Program-made: the position numbers and the translations under genes
The notes under the pieces: generated by a model
The model's database searches: none
Told to the model about the DNA's origin: nothing
What the model saw: the letters and a program-made list of their open reading frames with translations, nothing else
In this document: one piece after another, positions 11,687 through 20,144 of the stretch
Position numbering within the stretch: the first letter of the stretch is position 1
Layout of the letters: each line of letters opens with the position of its first letter
Source of the DNA: Rhodococcus aetherivorans
GTDB lineage: Bacteria > Actinomycetota > Actinomycetes > Mycobacteriales > Mycobacteriaceae
Direction: 5' to 3'
NCBI RefSeq assembly: GCF_011058165.1
Contig: NZ_JAALEG010000003.1
Coordinates: 1 to 64,000 of the forward strand
Length of the DNA: 64,000 bases

Positions 11687-12526
11687 ATGGCGAACCTTCG
11701 CGAGCAGATCATCGAGGAACTCGGCGTCCGGCCGACGATCGACCCCCGGGCGGAGGTCCGGTCCCGCGTGCAGTTCCTGAAGGACTACGTCGTGTCGACC
11801 CCCGCCAAGGGGTTCGTTCTCGGCATCAGCGGCGGTCAGGACAGCACCCTCGCCGGCCGGCTCGCCCAGCTCGCGGCGGAGGAACTGCGGGCCGAGGGCC
11901 GCGAGGCCGAGTTCGTCGCGGTGCGGCTGCCCTACGGCGAGCAGGCCGACGAGCACGACGCGCAGGTCGCGCTGGAGTTCATCGGTCCCGACCGCTCGTT
12001 GCGGATCAACGTCAAGCCCGGTGCCGACGCCTCGGCCGCCGAGGTCGGGCAGGCCATGCACGAGATCTACGGCAACGGATCGCAGCTGAGCGACTTCGTG
12101 CGGGGCAACATCAAGGCCCGCGAGCGGATGATCCTGCAGTACGCGATCGCCGGCGAGCTCGGCTACCTGGTGGTCGGGACGGACCACGCCGCCGAGGCGG
12201 TGACCGGGTTCTTCACCAAGCACGGCGACGGCGGGGTGGACCTGACCCCGCTCGCCGGCCTGACGAAGCGGCAGGGCGCAGCGCTGCTGCGCGAACTCGG
12301 GGCTCCCGACAGCACCTGGCAGAAGGTGCCGACCGCGGATCTCGAGGAGGACCGGCCGGCCCTTCCGGACGAGGTGGCCCTGGGTATGACCTATGCGGAG
12401 ATCGACGACTACCTCGAGGGCAAGGACGTCACCCCGGAGCTGGCCGAGAAGCTCGAGCGGACGTTCCTGAACACCCGGCACAAGCGGACGGTGCCGGTGT
12501 CGCCGTTCGACACCTGGTGGCGCTGA
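11687..12526 (+). CDS. nadE: NH3-dependent NAD+ synthetase
   Basis: This 279-residue enzyme amidates nicotinic acid adenine dinucleotide to NAD+ using ammonia. The ATP-pyrophosphatase P-loop is [54 protein letters not shown] and [14 protein letters not shown] are diagnostic. It lacks a glutaminase domain, as in E. coli NadE. The ATG at 11687 lies a few bases after a TAGGGT -10-like hexamer, so the mRNA may be leaderless. It ends in a repeat-rich gap facing moaD. Confidence 0.95.
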   Translation: MANLREQIIEELGVRPTIDPRAEVRSRVQFLKDYVVSTPAKGFVLGISGGQDSTLAGRLAQLAAEELRAEGREAEFVAVRLPYGEQADEHDAQVALEFIGPDRSLRINVKPGADASAAEVGQAMHEIYGNGSQLSDFVRGNIKARERMILQYAIAGELGYLVVGTDHAAEAVTGFFTKHGDGGVDLTPLAGLTKRQGAALLRELGAPDSTWQKVPTADLEEDRPALPDEVALGMTYAEIDDYLEGKDVTPELAEKLERTFLNTRHKRTVPVSPFDTWWR

Positions 12527-12535
12527 CAGCCACCC

Positions 12536-12612
12536 CGCCCGGCGGCCGGGCCGATCCGCCCCGCCCGGCGGGCCGGGCCTGATCCGCTCAGCCCGGCGGC
12601 CGGGCCTGATCC
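12536..12612. repeat. Three GC-rich near-direct repeats, each a hairpin, between nadE and moaD
   Basis: Three copies of a roughly 27-bp unit built on GCCCGGCGGCCGGGCCTGATC fill the gap between the convergent genes nadE and moaD. Each copy contains the self-complementary GCCCGGC/GCCGGGC arms. Their position suggests stacked bidirectional terminators. They may also have expanded by slippage. Confidence 0.6.
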
Positions 12613-12614
12613 CG

Positions 12615-12875
12615 TCAGCCGCCGGCGAACGGCGGGAGGACGTCGACCGTAGGTCCGGCGGCGCGTCCGAGGTCGCGGGTGAGTTCGGAGTCGATGAGGA
12701 ACGCGGCCACCGACAACACCCGCGCCATCTCGGCGCCGTGACGGTCGATCAGGGCGGTCTTGAGGGTGCCCAGATCCACCGACGGCGCCAGCGCCACCGT
12801 CTCCTTCTCCACTCCGGCCGCGTCCGCCGCCGCCGCGAAATACCGCACCTCGATGCCCGTCACGGTCTCACCCAC
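12615..12875 (-). CDS. moaD: MoaD, molybdopterin synthase sulfur-carrier subunit
   Basis: This 86-residue ubiquitin-like protein carries the thiocarboxylate sulfur for molybdopterin synthesis. It ends in PPFAGG, the double glycine that is adenylated and sulfurated. The core reads [14 protein letters not shown], then the conserved [13 protein letters not shown] at 12875 overlaps the end of moaA by eight bases and follows GGGAG, so the two genes are translationally coupled. Its MoaE partner lies on the other arm of this locus. Confidence 0.88.
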   Translation of the reverse strand: MGETVTGIEVRYFAAAADAAGVEKETVALAPSVDLGTLKTALIDRHGAEMARVLSVAAFLIDSELTRDLGRAAGPTVDVLPPFAGG

Positions 12876-13929
12876 CGATAGCTCCCATGCTGCGCTGCGG
12901 CGGGGTGAAGTCCGCCGCGTCGATGCCGTGTCCGGCCCACTTGTTCCACATTGCACCACGCCACAGCGCGGCGAGCTCGTCGTCGTTCGCGCCGCCGCGC
13001 AGCGCCGCCCGCAGGTCGGTCTCCCGGTCGCTGAACAGGCACGAGCGCACGGTGCCCTCCGACGTCAGGCGGGTGCGGTCGCAGTCCGAGCAGAACGACC
13101 GGGTCACCGACGCGATGATGCCGACCGTCGCGGGCCCGCCGTCGACCGCCCAGCGTTCGGCCGGCGCCGACGGGTCCTCGCGGCCGACCTCGGTGAGGGC
13201 GAAGCGGGCGGAGAGCACGTCGAGCAGCCGCTGCGCGGGCACCATGTTCGCCCGGGCCCACTCGTGGTCGGCGTCGAGCGGCATCTGCTCGATGAACCGC
13301 AGCTGCACGCCCTCGTCGAGGCACCAGGCCAGCAGGGCCGCGGCCCCGTCGAGGGTCTGCGGCATGAGCACCGCGTTGACCTTCACCGGCGCGAACCCGG
13401 CCGCCTTGGCCGCGCGGATCCCGTCGAGCACCGAATCCAGCCGATCGCGCCGGGTCAGCCGGGCGAACCGCGCGCGGTCGACCGAGTCCAGGGAGATGTT
13501 GACCCGGGTCAGGCCCGCCTCCGCCAGCGCCCGGGCACGATGGGCGAGTCCCACCGCGTTGGTCGTCACCGCCAGCGGGATGCCGGGGACGGCGCGCGCA
13601 CACCCGGCGACGATCTGCTCGAGGTCCCGCCGCATGAGCGGCTCCCCGCCGGTGAAGCGCACCTCCCGGACCCCGAGCCGGTGCACCGCGACGGCCACGA
13701 GCCGCACGATCTCGTCGGCGCTGAGCAGCCGCTCGCGCGGGATCGCCGGCAGCCCCTCCTCGGGCATGCAGTACGTGCAGCGCAGCGAGCACTTCTCGGT
13801 GATCGACACCCGCAGGTCGCGCGCGACACGCCCGAACCGGTCCAGCAGTTCGGGAGTGTCGGGCCGGTCGGAGACGTCGTCGACAGCGGCAGGGCGCACC
13901 GCCGGGATCCCCACGTGCACCGCGGTCAT
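12868..13929 (-). CDS. moaA: GTP 3',8-cyclase MoaA
   Basis: This 353-residue radical-SAM enzyme makes the first intermediate of molybdopterin from GTP. The radical-SAM cluster is CSLRCTYC. The C-terminal cluster cysteines are in [15 protein letters not shown] and [17 protein letters not shown] and TTNAVG are family landmarks. MoaA commonly ends in GG; here the end is SMGAIGG, compatible with activation. ATG 13929 follows GGAGG. It is divergent from moeA, which starts 120 bp away. Confidence 0.95.
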   Translation of the reverse strand: MTAVHVGIPAVRPAAVDDVSDRPDTPELLDRFGRVARDLRVSITEKCSLRCTYCMPEEGLPAIPRERLLSADEIVRLVAVAVHRLGVREVRFTGGEPLMRRDLEQIVAGCARAVPGIPLAVTTNAVGLAHRARALAEAGLTRVNISLDSVDRARFARLTRRDRLDSVLDGIRAAKAAGFAPVKVNAVLMPQTLDGAAALLAWCLDEGVQLRFIEQMPLDADHEWARANMVPAQRLLDVLSARFALTEVGREDPSAPAERWAVDGGPATVGIIASVTRSFCSDCDRTRLTSEGTVRSCLFSDRETDLRAALRGGANDDELAALWRGAMWNKWAGHGIDAADFTPPQRSMGAIGG

Positions 13930-14049
13930 CGGGCCTCCGTCCTCATGACCCTCAGTATGCCGTCGCGGGCCCCGTCGTGCGGGAGGAGCAGAAACCACGA
14001 CCCGGACGAGGACGCACGGCGCCGCGAGCGATGTGCCTAGGATTGGCCC
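13930..14049. promoter_or_regulatory. Divergent promoter region between moaA and moeA
   Basis: The 120-bp gap carries a TAGGAT hexamer at 14038-14043, about six bases before the moeA ATG. This fits a leaderless moeA transcript. On the minus strand CATACT could be a -10 for moaA. The space is too short for a Moco riboswitch, and none is recognisable. Confidence 0.4.
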
Positions 14050-15315
14050 ATGGCGGGCGGCAGGCGGTCGGTGGAGGAGCATGCGCGACACGTGGCGACG
14101 TTGCTCTCCCCGTTGCTGATCCGCGGTACCGAACCGGTGCCGCTGCTCGAAGCGCTCGGCCGGGTGCTGGCCGAGGACGTCGTCGCTCCGATCGACCTCC
14201 CCACCTTCCGCAATTCGCAGATGGACGGCTACGCGGTCGACACGGCCTCGCTCACCGCGGCGCCCGCGACCCTGCCCGTGCGTGCCGTCCTCGCGGCCGG
14301 CGACGGGGTCGTCGCGCACGTGCCCGGGACCGCCACCAAGATCATGACCGGCGCGCCACTGCCCACCGGTGCCGACGCCGTCGTTCCCGTCGAGGACACC
14401 GTGCCGGTCGAGGACACCGTGCCGGTCGAGGACACCGTGCCGGTCGAGGACACCGTGCCGGTCGAGGACACCGCGGCCGAGGGGCGGGGACTCCGGGTCA
14501 CGGTGTGCAGGCTGCCCGAACCGGGGGCATACGTGCGCGAGCGCGGCAGCGACATCCACCGCGGTCGCACGCTGCTGCCCGCGGGCACCGTCGTCGCGGC
14601 CCGGCACGTCGCGGCGCTCGCCGCCGTCGGCCTGACCCACGTGTCCGTCCGGACTCGGCCGCGCGTGGCGGTGATCTCGACCGGCAGCGAACTGGTGCCC
14701 GGAGGAAGCGTTCTCGCCCCGGGCAAGATCCACGACTCGAACGGGCCGGCCCTGGCCGCCAGCGCGGCCGCCAACGGGGCGCTGGTGGTCTCGGTGGATC
14801 GCAGCGGCGACGATGCGGAGGTGTTCGCGGCGAAACTCGCTCGCGCCGCCGCCGTCGCCGAGGTGGTGTTCACCTCGGGCGGGGTGTCGAAGGGCGACTT
14901 CGAGGTCGTCAAGGACGTGCTCGGCCCGCGAGGGGCCGAATTCGTGTCGGTGGCGATGCAGCCGGGCGGTCCGCAGGGCACGGCACTGGTGGATTCCGTG
15001 CCGGTGCTGACCTTCCCCGGCAATCCGGTCAGCGCGCTGGTCTCGTTCGAGGTGTTCGCCCGGCCGGTACTGCGAGCCGCCGCGGGGCTGCCCGCCGTCG
15101 AGCCCGAGACCCGGCCTCTGTCAACAGGTCTCAGCTCCGTGCCGGGCAAGCGCCAGTTCCTGCGCGCTCGCCGCGACGGCGGCGCCGTGGTGGCGATCCC
15201 CGGCGCCGGGTCCCACCTGATCGCCGCGATGGCCACCGCGGACGTACTGCTCGACATCCCTGCCGACACCTCGGACCTCGAACCCGGAGAACTCGTGAAG
15301 GTACTACCGCTATGA
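14050..15315 (+). CDS. moeA: Molybdopterin molybdotransferase MoeA with an internal 6-residue repeat expansion
   Basis: This 421-residue protein inserts molybdate into adenylated molybdopterin. MoeA landmarks are [52 protein letters not shown] and [14 protein letters not shown]. Right after GADAV, the segment VPVEDT occurs five times in a row, encoded by 18-bp units at 14383-14472. Only the first copy is expected from the family. The frame is preserved, so the protein is probably made. It is the first gene of moeA-moaCB-moaE. Confidence 0.92.
   Translation: MAGGRRSVEEHARHVATLLSPLLIRGTEPVPLLEALGRVLAEDVVAPIDLPTFRNSQMDGYAVDTASLTAAPATLPVRAVLAAGDGVVAHVPGTATKIMTGAPLPTGADAVVPVEDTVPVEDTVPVEDTVPVEDTVPVEDTAAEGRGLRVTVCRLPEPGAYVRERGSDIHRGRTLLPAGTVVAARHVAALAAVGLTHVSVRTRPRVAVISTGSELVPGGSVLAPGKIHDSNGPALAASAAANGALVVSVDRSGDDAEVFAAKLARAAAVAEVVFTSGGVSKGDFEVVKDVLGPRGAEFVSVAMQPGGPQGTALVDSVPVLTFPGNPVSALVSFEVFARPVLRAAAGLPAVEPETRPLSTGLSSVPGKRQFLRARRDGGAVVAIPGAGSHLIAAMATADVLLDIPADTSDLEPGELVKVLPL
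14383..14472 (+). repeat. 18-bp tandem repeat inside moeA (five units)
   Basis: Unit 1 is GTTCCCGTCGAGGACACC. Units 2 to 5 are identical copies of GTGCCGGTCGAGGACACC. The exact identity of four units implies recent slippage. Each unit encodes VPVEDT, so copy-number changes keep the reading frame. Confidence 0.95.
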
Positions 15316-16358
15316 CCGAACCGCACGACCTCACCCCGCCCGACGGCGGGGCCCTGAGTCACCTCGACGACCGGGGCCGCGCCCGCATGGTCGACGTGTC
15401 CGGCAAGGCCGACACCGCCCGCGTCGCGGTCGCCGCCGGCGAACTCGTCACCACCGCGGAGGTGGTGTCGCTGGTGCGGGCCGACGACATGCCCAAGGCG
15501 GACGTGCTCGCCACCGCGCGGATCGCCGGGATCGCGGCGGCCAAGCGCACGTGGGAGCTGATTCCGCTGTGCCACCAGTTGGCGCTGTCGTCGGTGAAGG
15601 TCACCTTCGGGTTCACCGACACCGCGATCACGATCGAGGCGACGGCAAAGACGAAGGGCCCCACAGGCGTCGAGATGGAGGCCCTCACCGCCGTCGCGGT
15701 GGCCGGGCTGACGTTGCACGACATGGTCAAGGCCGTCGACCCCGCCGCGGTGCTGAACGGAGTGCGGTTGGTCTCGAAGGAGGGCGGCAAGCGCGGGCAC
15801 TGGCAGCGCGACGAGGCGGAGACCGCCGCACCGGCGGAGGACGAGACCGTCACGCCGGACGAGGACGACATCCTGGAGCAGGCCGGCGTGCCGGCGACGG
15901 TGCTCGTCGCGTCCACGGGTGTGGCTGCCGGTACGCGGGAGGACAGGACGGGCCCGCTGATCGCGGACTTTCTCGAGGCGCGCGGCTTCACGGTGCGGGG
16001 TCCTCTGGTGTATGCCGACGCGGACATCGCGTGGGGCCTCGAGGACGCGCTCGCCGGCGACCCGGCCCTGGTGATCTCCACCGGCGGGACCGGCGCCTCC
16101 CCCACGGACGCGACCCCGGAGGCGACGCTGGCGCTGCTGGACCGCGAGCTGCCGGGGGTCGCCGAGGCCATCCGCCTGCGCGGCCTGCAGGCCACCCCGC
16201 ACGCCTCGCTGTCACGCGGCGTGGCCGGGCTGGTGGGCCGCACGGTGGTGGTCAATCTGCCCGGCTCACCGGGTGGCGTGAAGGACGGGCTGGCGGTGCT
16301 CGAGCCGATTCTCGGCCACCTGCTGGCCCAGGTCGCCGGAGGAGGCGCGCATGAATGA
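15312..16358 (+). CDS. moaCB: Bifunctional MoaC-MoaB fusion (cyclic pyranopterin monophosphate synthase / molybdopterin adenylyltransferase)
   Basis: This 348-residue fusion joins two steps. Residues about 1-165 are MoaC: SHLDDRGRARMVDVSGK, AGIAAAKRTWELIPLCHQL and TGVEMEALTAVAVAGLTLHDM, which holds the catalytic residues. An acidic linker of about 20 residues follows. Residues about 190-348 are MoaB/MogA-like: STGVAAGTREDRTGP, the pterin-binding ISTGGTGASPTDATPEA and NLPGSPGGVKDGL. The ATG overlaps the moeA stop (ATGA), and moaE begins inside its end. Such fusions are known in actinobacteria. Confidence 0.93.
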   Translation: MTEPHDLTPPDGGALSHLDDRGRARMVDVSGKADTARVAVAAGELVTTAEVVSLVRADDMPKADVLATARIAGIAAAKRTWELIPLCHQLALSSVKVTFGFTDTAITIEATAKTKGPTGVEMEALTAVAVAGLTLHDMVKAVDPAAVLNGVRLVSKEGGKRGHWQRDEAETAAPAEDETVTPDEDDILEQAGVPATVLVASTGVAAGTREDRTGPLIADFLEARGFTVRGPLVYADADIAWGLEDALAGDPALVISTGGTGASPTDATPEATLALLDRELPGVAEAIRLRGLQATPHASLSRGVAGLVGRTVVVNLPGSPGGVKDGLAVLEPILGHLLAQVAGGGAHE

Positions 16359-16797
16359 GCTGCTGGCACGGATCTCGGCCGAGCCGCTCGACCCGGCGTC
16401 GGTGGACGCCGCGGTCGCCGGCCCCCAGCACGGGGCGGTGGTGCTGTTCAGCGGGGTGGTGCGCAACCACGACGGCGGGCGCGCGGTGAGCGCGCTCGAG
16501 TACCGGGCGCACCCCGAGGCGGAGCGATTCCTGCGTCGCTGTTGCGAACAGGTGGCGGCGGAGTCGGGACTGCCGGTCGCCGCGGTCCACAGAGTGGGCG
16601 ATCTCACCATCGGCGATCTCGCGCTGGTGGCGGCGGTGGCGGCACCGCACCGGGCCGAAGCCTTCGCTGTGTGCGCCGAACTGGTCGAACGCATCAAACG
16701 CGAGGTCCCCATCTGGAAGCGGCAGCGATTCGAGGACGGTCTGTCCGAGTGGGTCGGCCTCGACGCGTGCGCCGACGAGCATCCCGGCGTGGGGTAG
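16351..16797 (+). CDS. moaE: MoaE, molybdopterin synthase catalytic subunit
   Basis: This 148-residue subunit works with MoaD to convert cyclic pyranopterin monophosphate to molybdopterin. Landmarks are GAVVLFSGVVRNHDGGRAV, LEYRAHPEAE, VHRVGDLTIGDLALV, HRAEAF and the active-site EVPIWKRQRFEDG. It overlaps moaCB by eight bases, indicating tight coupling. With moaA-moaD on the opposite strand, all MPT steps except MoeB-type sulfur loading are present here. Confidence 0.95.
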   Translation: MNELLARISAEPLDPASVDAAVAGPQHGAVVLFSGVVRNHDGGRAVSALEYRAHPEAERFLRRCCEQVAAESGLPVAAVHRVGDLTIGDLALVAAVAAPHRAEAFAVCAELVERIKREVPIWKRQRFEDGLSEWVGLDACADEHPGVG

Positions 16798-16972
16798 GCT
16801 GCGGTAGTTCGGGCATCACGACGATGCTCACCGTCGTGGGATACCGGCGGGCCGGGATCGTGCCCGGTTCCGCATGCAATACCGGCATCGGCTTTCCTTG
16901 CGGCGATCCACTGCGCCCTCCGAGATCGTCTCGGGGTGCGTGCACGCTGCATCGAAAGGCAGTTCTGTACCT
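16798..16972 (+). promoter_or_regulatory. Leader region of the DEAD-box helicase gene
   Basis: The 175-bp gap opens with a TAGGCT hexamer near 16795, which could place a transcription start around 16805 and give a leader of about 170 nt. Within it, 16817-16823 and 16832-16838 (CACGACG/CGTCGTG) form a 7-bp hairpin, and further GC-rich pairing follows. Long structured leaders are common in cold-shock RNA-helicase genes. No named riboswitch is recognised. Confidence 0.35.
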
Positions 16973-18403
16973 ATGACCGTTTCCTTCTCCGACCTCGGCG
17001 TCCCCCGGACCCTGGTGGCCTCCCTGGGCGACAGCGGCATCACGAGCCCGTTCCCGATCCAGGTCGACACGCTGCCCGACACGCTGGACGGCCGTGACGT
17101 GCTCGGCCGGGGCCGCACGGGCAGTGGCAAGACGCTGGCGTTCTCCATTCCGCTCGCCGCGCGCCTGGCCGGCCGCGCCACCCGCGAGGCCGGCCGCCCG
17201 CGTGGGCTGGTGCTGGCCCCCACCCGCGAGCTGGCCACGCAGATCGCCGCGGTCGTCGAGCCCCTCGCGCGGGTCGCCGGGCTGCGGGTGACCACCATCT
17301 TCGGCGGAGTGTCGCAGAACCGGCAGGTCGACGCGCTGCGCCGCGGCGTGGACATCGTGATCGCCTGCCCGGGCCGCCTCGAGGACCTGATGCGGCAGAA
17401 GTTCGTCACGCTCGACGCGGTGGAGATCACCGTGCTCGACGAGGCGGACCACATGGCCGATCTCGGCTTCCTGCCCGGCGTGACGCGCATCATGAACGCG
17501 ACCCCCAAGGACGGTCAGCGCCTGCTGTTCTCGGCCACGCTGGACAACGGCGTCGACAAGCTCGTCAAGCGGTTCCTGCGCAACGAGGTGCTGCACTCGG
17601 TCGACGAGGCGCACTCCCCGGTGGCGGCGATGACCCATCACGTGTTCGACGTCGACAACGCCGACACGAAGAAGGACCTCGTGCGGACCCTGGCGTCCGG
17701 TACGGGCCGGCGAATCCTGTTCATGCGCACCAAGCATCAGGCCCGCAAGCTCGCCCGTCAGCTCACCGAGTCCGGCATCCCGGCGGTCGATCTGCACGGC
17801 AACCTGTCGCAGAACGCGCGCGACCGCAACCTCGCGGCGTTCTCCTCCGGTGAGGCGCGTGTGCTCGTGGCCACCGACGTCGCGGCCCGCGGCGTCCACG
17901 TCGACGACGTGGAACTGGTGGTGCACGTCGACCCGCCGGCCGAGCACAAGGCGTACCTGCACCGTTCGGGCCGTACGGCCCGCGCCGGGAGCACCGGCGA
18001 CGTCGTGACCGTGGTGCTGCCCGAGCAGCGCAAGGATCTGGCCGTCATCATGCGCAAGGCCGCGATCAAGGTCACTCCGGTGCGGGTGACGGCGAAGTCG
18101 GAGCACGTGCTGGACCTGGTCGGCGAGATCGCCCCGCACGTGAGCCCGTCGGTCAAGCAGGCCGCACCGGCCCCGTCCGGCGGTGGATCGCGACGGCCGG
18201 CCCGGCGCAGCGGCAGCGGGGCCGCCGCTCAGCGCGGCGCCCGGCAGCACGGCGGCGGGGCCGCCCGGCAGCACGGCGGCGGGGCCGCCCGGCAGCAGGG
18301 CGCGTCGCGGCAGGAGCAGCCGGCGGCCCGGCAGGAACGCGCCGGCCAGGCCGGGGGGCGCCGGCGTCGCCCGAATCACACGTCGGCGACCGCCGCACGG
18401 TAG
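16973..18403 (+). CDS. DEAD-box ATP-dependent RNA helicase
   Basis: This 476-residue helicase unwinds RNA duplexes. Motifs in order are the Q motif (FPIQVDTLP), Walker A GRTGSGKT, PTRELATQ, DEADHMAD in place of the usual DEAD-x-M, SAT, VATDVAARGVHVDD and HRSGRTARAG. ATG 16973 is chosen because family similarity begins at VSFSDLG. The C-terminal tail of about 85 residues is disordered, Arg/Gly/Gln-rich and contains near-repeats of RQHGGGAA encoded by 24-bp DNA repeats. It stands alone with its own leader. Confidence 0.93.
   Translation: MTVSFSDLGVPRTLVASLGDSGITSPFPIQVDTLPDTLDGRDVLGRGRTGSGKTLAFSIPLAARLAGRATREAGRPRGLVLAPTRELATQIAAVVEPLARVAGLRVTTIFGGVSQNRQVDALRRGVDIVIACPGRLEDLMRQKFVTLDAVEITVLDEADHMADLGFLPGVTRIMNATPKDGQRLLFSATLDNGVDKLVKRFLRNEVLHSVDEAHSPVAAMTHHVFDVDNADTKKDLVRTLASGTGRRILFMRTKHQARKLARQLTESGIPAVDLHGNLSQNARDRNLAAFSSGEARVLVATDVAARGVHVDDVELVVHVDPPAEHKAYLHRSGRTARAGSTGDVVTVVLPEQRKDLAVIMRKAAIKVTPVRVTAKSEHVLDLVGEIAPHVSPSVKQAAPAPSGGGSRRPARRSGSGAAAQRGARQHGGGAARQHGGGAARQQGASRQEQPAARQERAGQAGGRRRRPNHTSATAAR
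18242..18300 (+). repeat. 24-bp tandem repeat in the helicase tail
   Basis: Two identical 24-bp units (18242-18265 and 18266-18289) and a partial third encode RQHGGGAA in the basic tail. The unit length is a multiple of three, so the frame is kept. Such RGG-like tails usually bind RNA. Confidence 0.8.
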
Positions 18404-18427
18404 GTAGGTCCCCGCTTCCGGACCCGC

Positions 18428-19456
18428 TCAGCGCGGGGTGAACCGGTGCACGGCCAGCATCGCGTCTGCCGGCACCGGTTCGGTCGGGACACATTCGGCG
18501 AGCCGGGCGCGTACCGCCTCGGGGTCCAGATCGGCGCCGATCACGACGAGCCGGGTGGTGGCAGGGACGTCGCCCGTGCGCCGGACGGGGTCGAAGCGGA
18601 TGTGGTCGCCGACGGTGTGCAGCAGGTAGGTGCGCGTGCGTCCCCCGGCGACGACGTGGACGTACCCCTTGATGCGGAACACCCCGGCCGGCTGGTCCTC
18701 GAGGAAGTCGACGAGGGCACGCGGGTGCAGCGGGACGGGGGACTCGAAGTCGACGGCTTCGTAGCCGTCGTGCAGGTGCGTGTGGTCTCCGTCCTCGTCG
18801 TGTTCCTCGTACAGCAACCGGTCGAGGCTGAGTTGTTCGCCGGGTTGCGGCTCGGGGCGTTCGGGGATGTCGAACAGCAACGCCGGGTCGATGCGCCCGT
18901 GCACGGTGGACACGATCGCGGCGCGGTCGTTGAGGCGGCACAGCAGTTCGAGCAACTCGTCGTGGGCGTCGCCGTCGATGCGGTCGGTCTTGTTGAGCAG
19001 CACGAGGTCCGCGAGCGCGACGTGCTGATCGAGTTCGGGATGCCGGCCCCGGACGGTGCCGAACTCGGCGGCATCGACGACGAGGACGAGACCGCCGTAA
19101 CCCACGTGTTCGTTGCCCGAGCCGACGACGAGCCGGATCATGTTGCGCGGCTCGGCGAGTCCGCTGGCTTCGACGACGATGACGTCGATGCCGGAGGTAC
19201 GGTGCGCGAGCCGGTCGAGCATCGCGTCCATGTCGGCGACGTCGACGGCGCAGCACAGGCAGCCGTTGCTCAGCGAGACCATGGAGTCGACCTGCCCGGC
19301 GACCATCATCGAGTCGATGTTGACCGAGCCGAAGTCGTTGACGATCACGCCGATTCGCGCGCCGCGGTTGTTGCGCAGCAGGTGATTGAGCAGGGTGGTC
19401 TTCCCGGAGCCCAGGAATCCTGCGACGATCACCACGGGGGTCCGCTTGTTCGCCAT
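18428..19456 (-). CDS. COG0523 (CobW/ZigA-type) metallochaperone GTPase
   Basis: This 342-residue G3E-family P-loop GTPase delivers a metal (zinc, cobalt or other) to client enzymes. Walker A is GFLGSGKTTLLNHLL. The metal-binding CLCC follows SNG, then EASGLAEP, the guanine-specificity NKTD and a C-terminal CobW domain with GYVHVVAGG. A His/Asp-rich loop (EEHDEDGDHTHLHDG) may bind metal. ATG 19456. The neighbours do not reveal the client. No Zur box was identified. Confidence 0.88.
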   Translation of the reverse strand: MANKRTPVVIVAGFLGSGKTTLLNHLLRNNRGARIGVIVNDFGSVNIDSMMVAGQVDSMVSLSNGCLCCAVDVADMDAMLDRLAHRTSGIDVIVVEASGLAEPRNMIRLVVGSGNEHVGYGGLVLVVDAAEFGTVRGRHPELDQHVALADLVLLNKTDRIDGDAHDELLELLCRLNDRAAIVSTVHGRIDPALLFDIPERPEPQPGEQLSLDRLLYEEHDEDGDHTHLHDGYEAVDFESPVPLHPRALVDFLEDQPAGVFRIKGYVHVVAGGRTRTYLLHTVGDHIRFDPVRRTGDVPATTRLVVIGADLDPEAVRARLAECVPTEPVPADAMLAVHRFTPR

Positions 19457-19470
19457 GAGGCGAGCCTAGC

Positions 19471-19507
19471 GGTGCGTCCCGCCGGCCGGTCCGGGACGGG
19501 ACGCACC
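19471..19507 (-). terminator. Hairpin after the metallo-hydrolase gene
   Basis: GGTGCGTCCCG and its complement form perfect 11-bp arms around a 15-base loop. They lie between the stop of the MBL-fold gene and the start of the COG0523 gene on the same strand, so they probably separate the two transcripts. Confidence 0.5.
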
Positions 19508-19517
19508 ACGGGCCTCG

Positions 19518-20144
19518 TCAGTTGCCCCGGCGGATCCATTCCTCGAGATGCGGGGACTCGGTGCCGATCGTCGTGCCGTCGCCGTGACCGGTGTGCACCT
19601 TCGTCTCGGCGGGCAGGGCGAACAGCTTGTCGCGGATCGAGCCGATGATGGTCGGGAAGTCCGAGTACGAGCGTCCCGTCGCACCGGGACCGCCGGAGAA
19701 CAGGGTGTCGCCGGTGAACAGCTCGCCCGCCTCCGGCAGGTACAGGCACGTCGAGCCGGGCGAGTGCCCGGGGGTGTGGATGACCTGGATGTCGGTGCCC
19801 GCCACCGTGATCCGATCCCCGTCCGCGAGCGGCCGGTGCGCGACACCGGGGTGGGTCATCTCCCACAGCACGTCGTCGGCGGGGTTGAGCAGGATCGGGG
19901 CGTCGAGCTTGTCGGCCAGCTCGGGGGCGACGGTGACGTGGTCGTTGTGCCCGTGCGTGCACACGATCGCCACCACCTTCCGGCCACCGACGGCGTCGAT
20001 GATCGGCTGCGCGGTGTGCGCGGCATCGATCACGACCACCTCGTCGTCGTCGCCGACGAGCCAGATGTTGTTGTCGACCTCCCACTCGCCGCCGTCGAGG
20101 GCGAAGGTGCCGTGGGTGACGACCCGATCGATACGCAGAGTCAC
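19518..20144 (-). CDS. MBL-fold metallo-hydrolase paired with mycothiol formaldehyde dehydrogenase
   Basis: This 208-residue metallo-beta-lactamase-fold hydrolase has the metal motif [10 protein letters not shown], then [21 protein letters not shown] and TGHGDGTT. It is the immediate partner of the S-(hydroxymethyl)mycothiol dehydrogenase. By analogy to glyoxalase-II-like enzymes it may hydrolyse S-formyl-mycothiol. That role is inferred from pairing and fold. GTG at 20144 overlaps the dehydrogenase stop (GTGA). Confidence 0.87.
   Translation of the reverse strand: MTLRIDRVVTHGTFALDGGEWEVDNNIWLVGDDDEVVVIDAAHTAQPIIDAVGGRKVVAIVCTHGHNDHVTVAPELADKLDAPILLNPADDVLWEMTHPGVAHRPLADGDRITVAGTDIQVIHTPGHSPGSTCLYLPEAGELFTGDTLFSGGPGATGRSYSDFPTIIGSIRDKLFALPAETKVHTGHGDGTTIGTESPHLEEWIRRGN

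Noticed and set aside
13930-14049. Moco riboswitch between moaA and moeA
   Set aside because: The 120-bp gap is short, and both starts appear to be close to -10-like elements.
14383-14472. Possible CRISPR-like array
   Set aside because: The 18-bp units are contiguous with no spacers and encode part of MoeA. There are no cas genes in the window.
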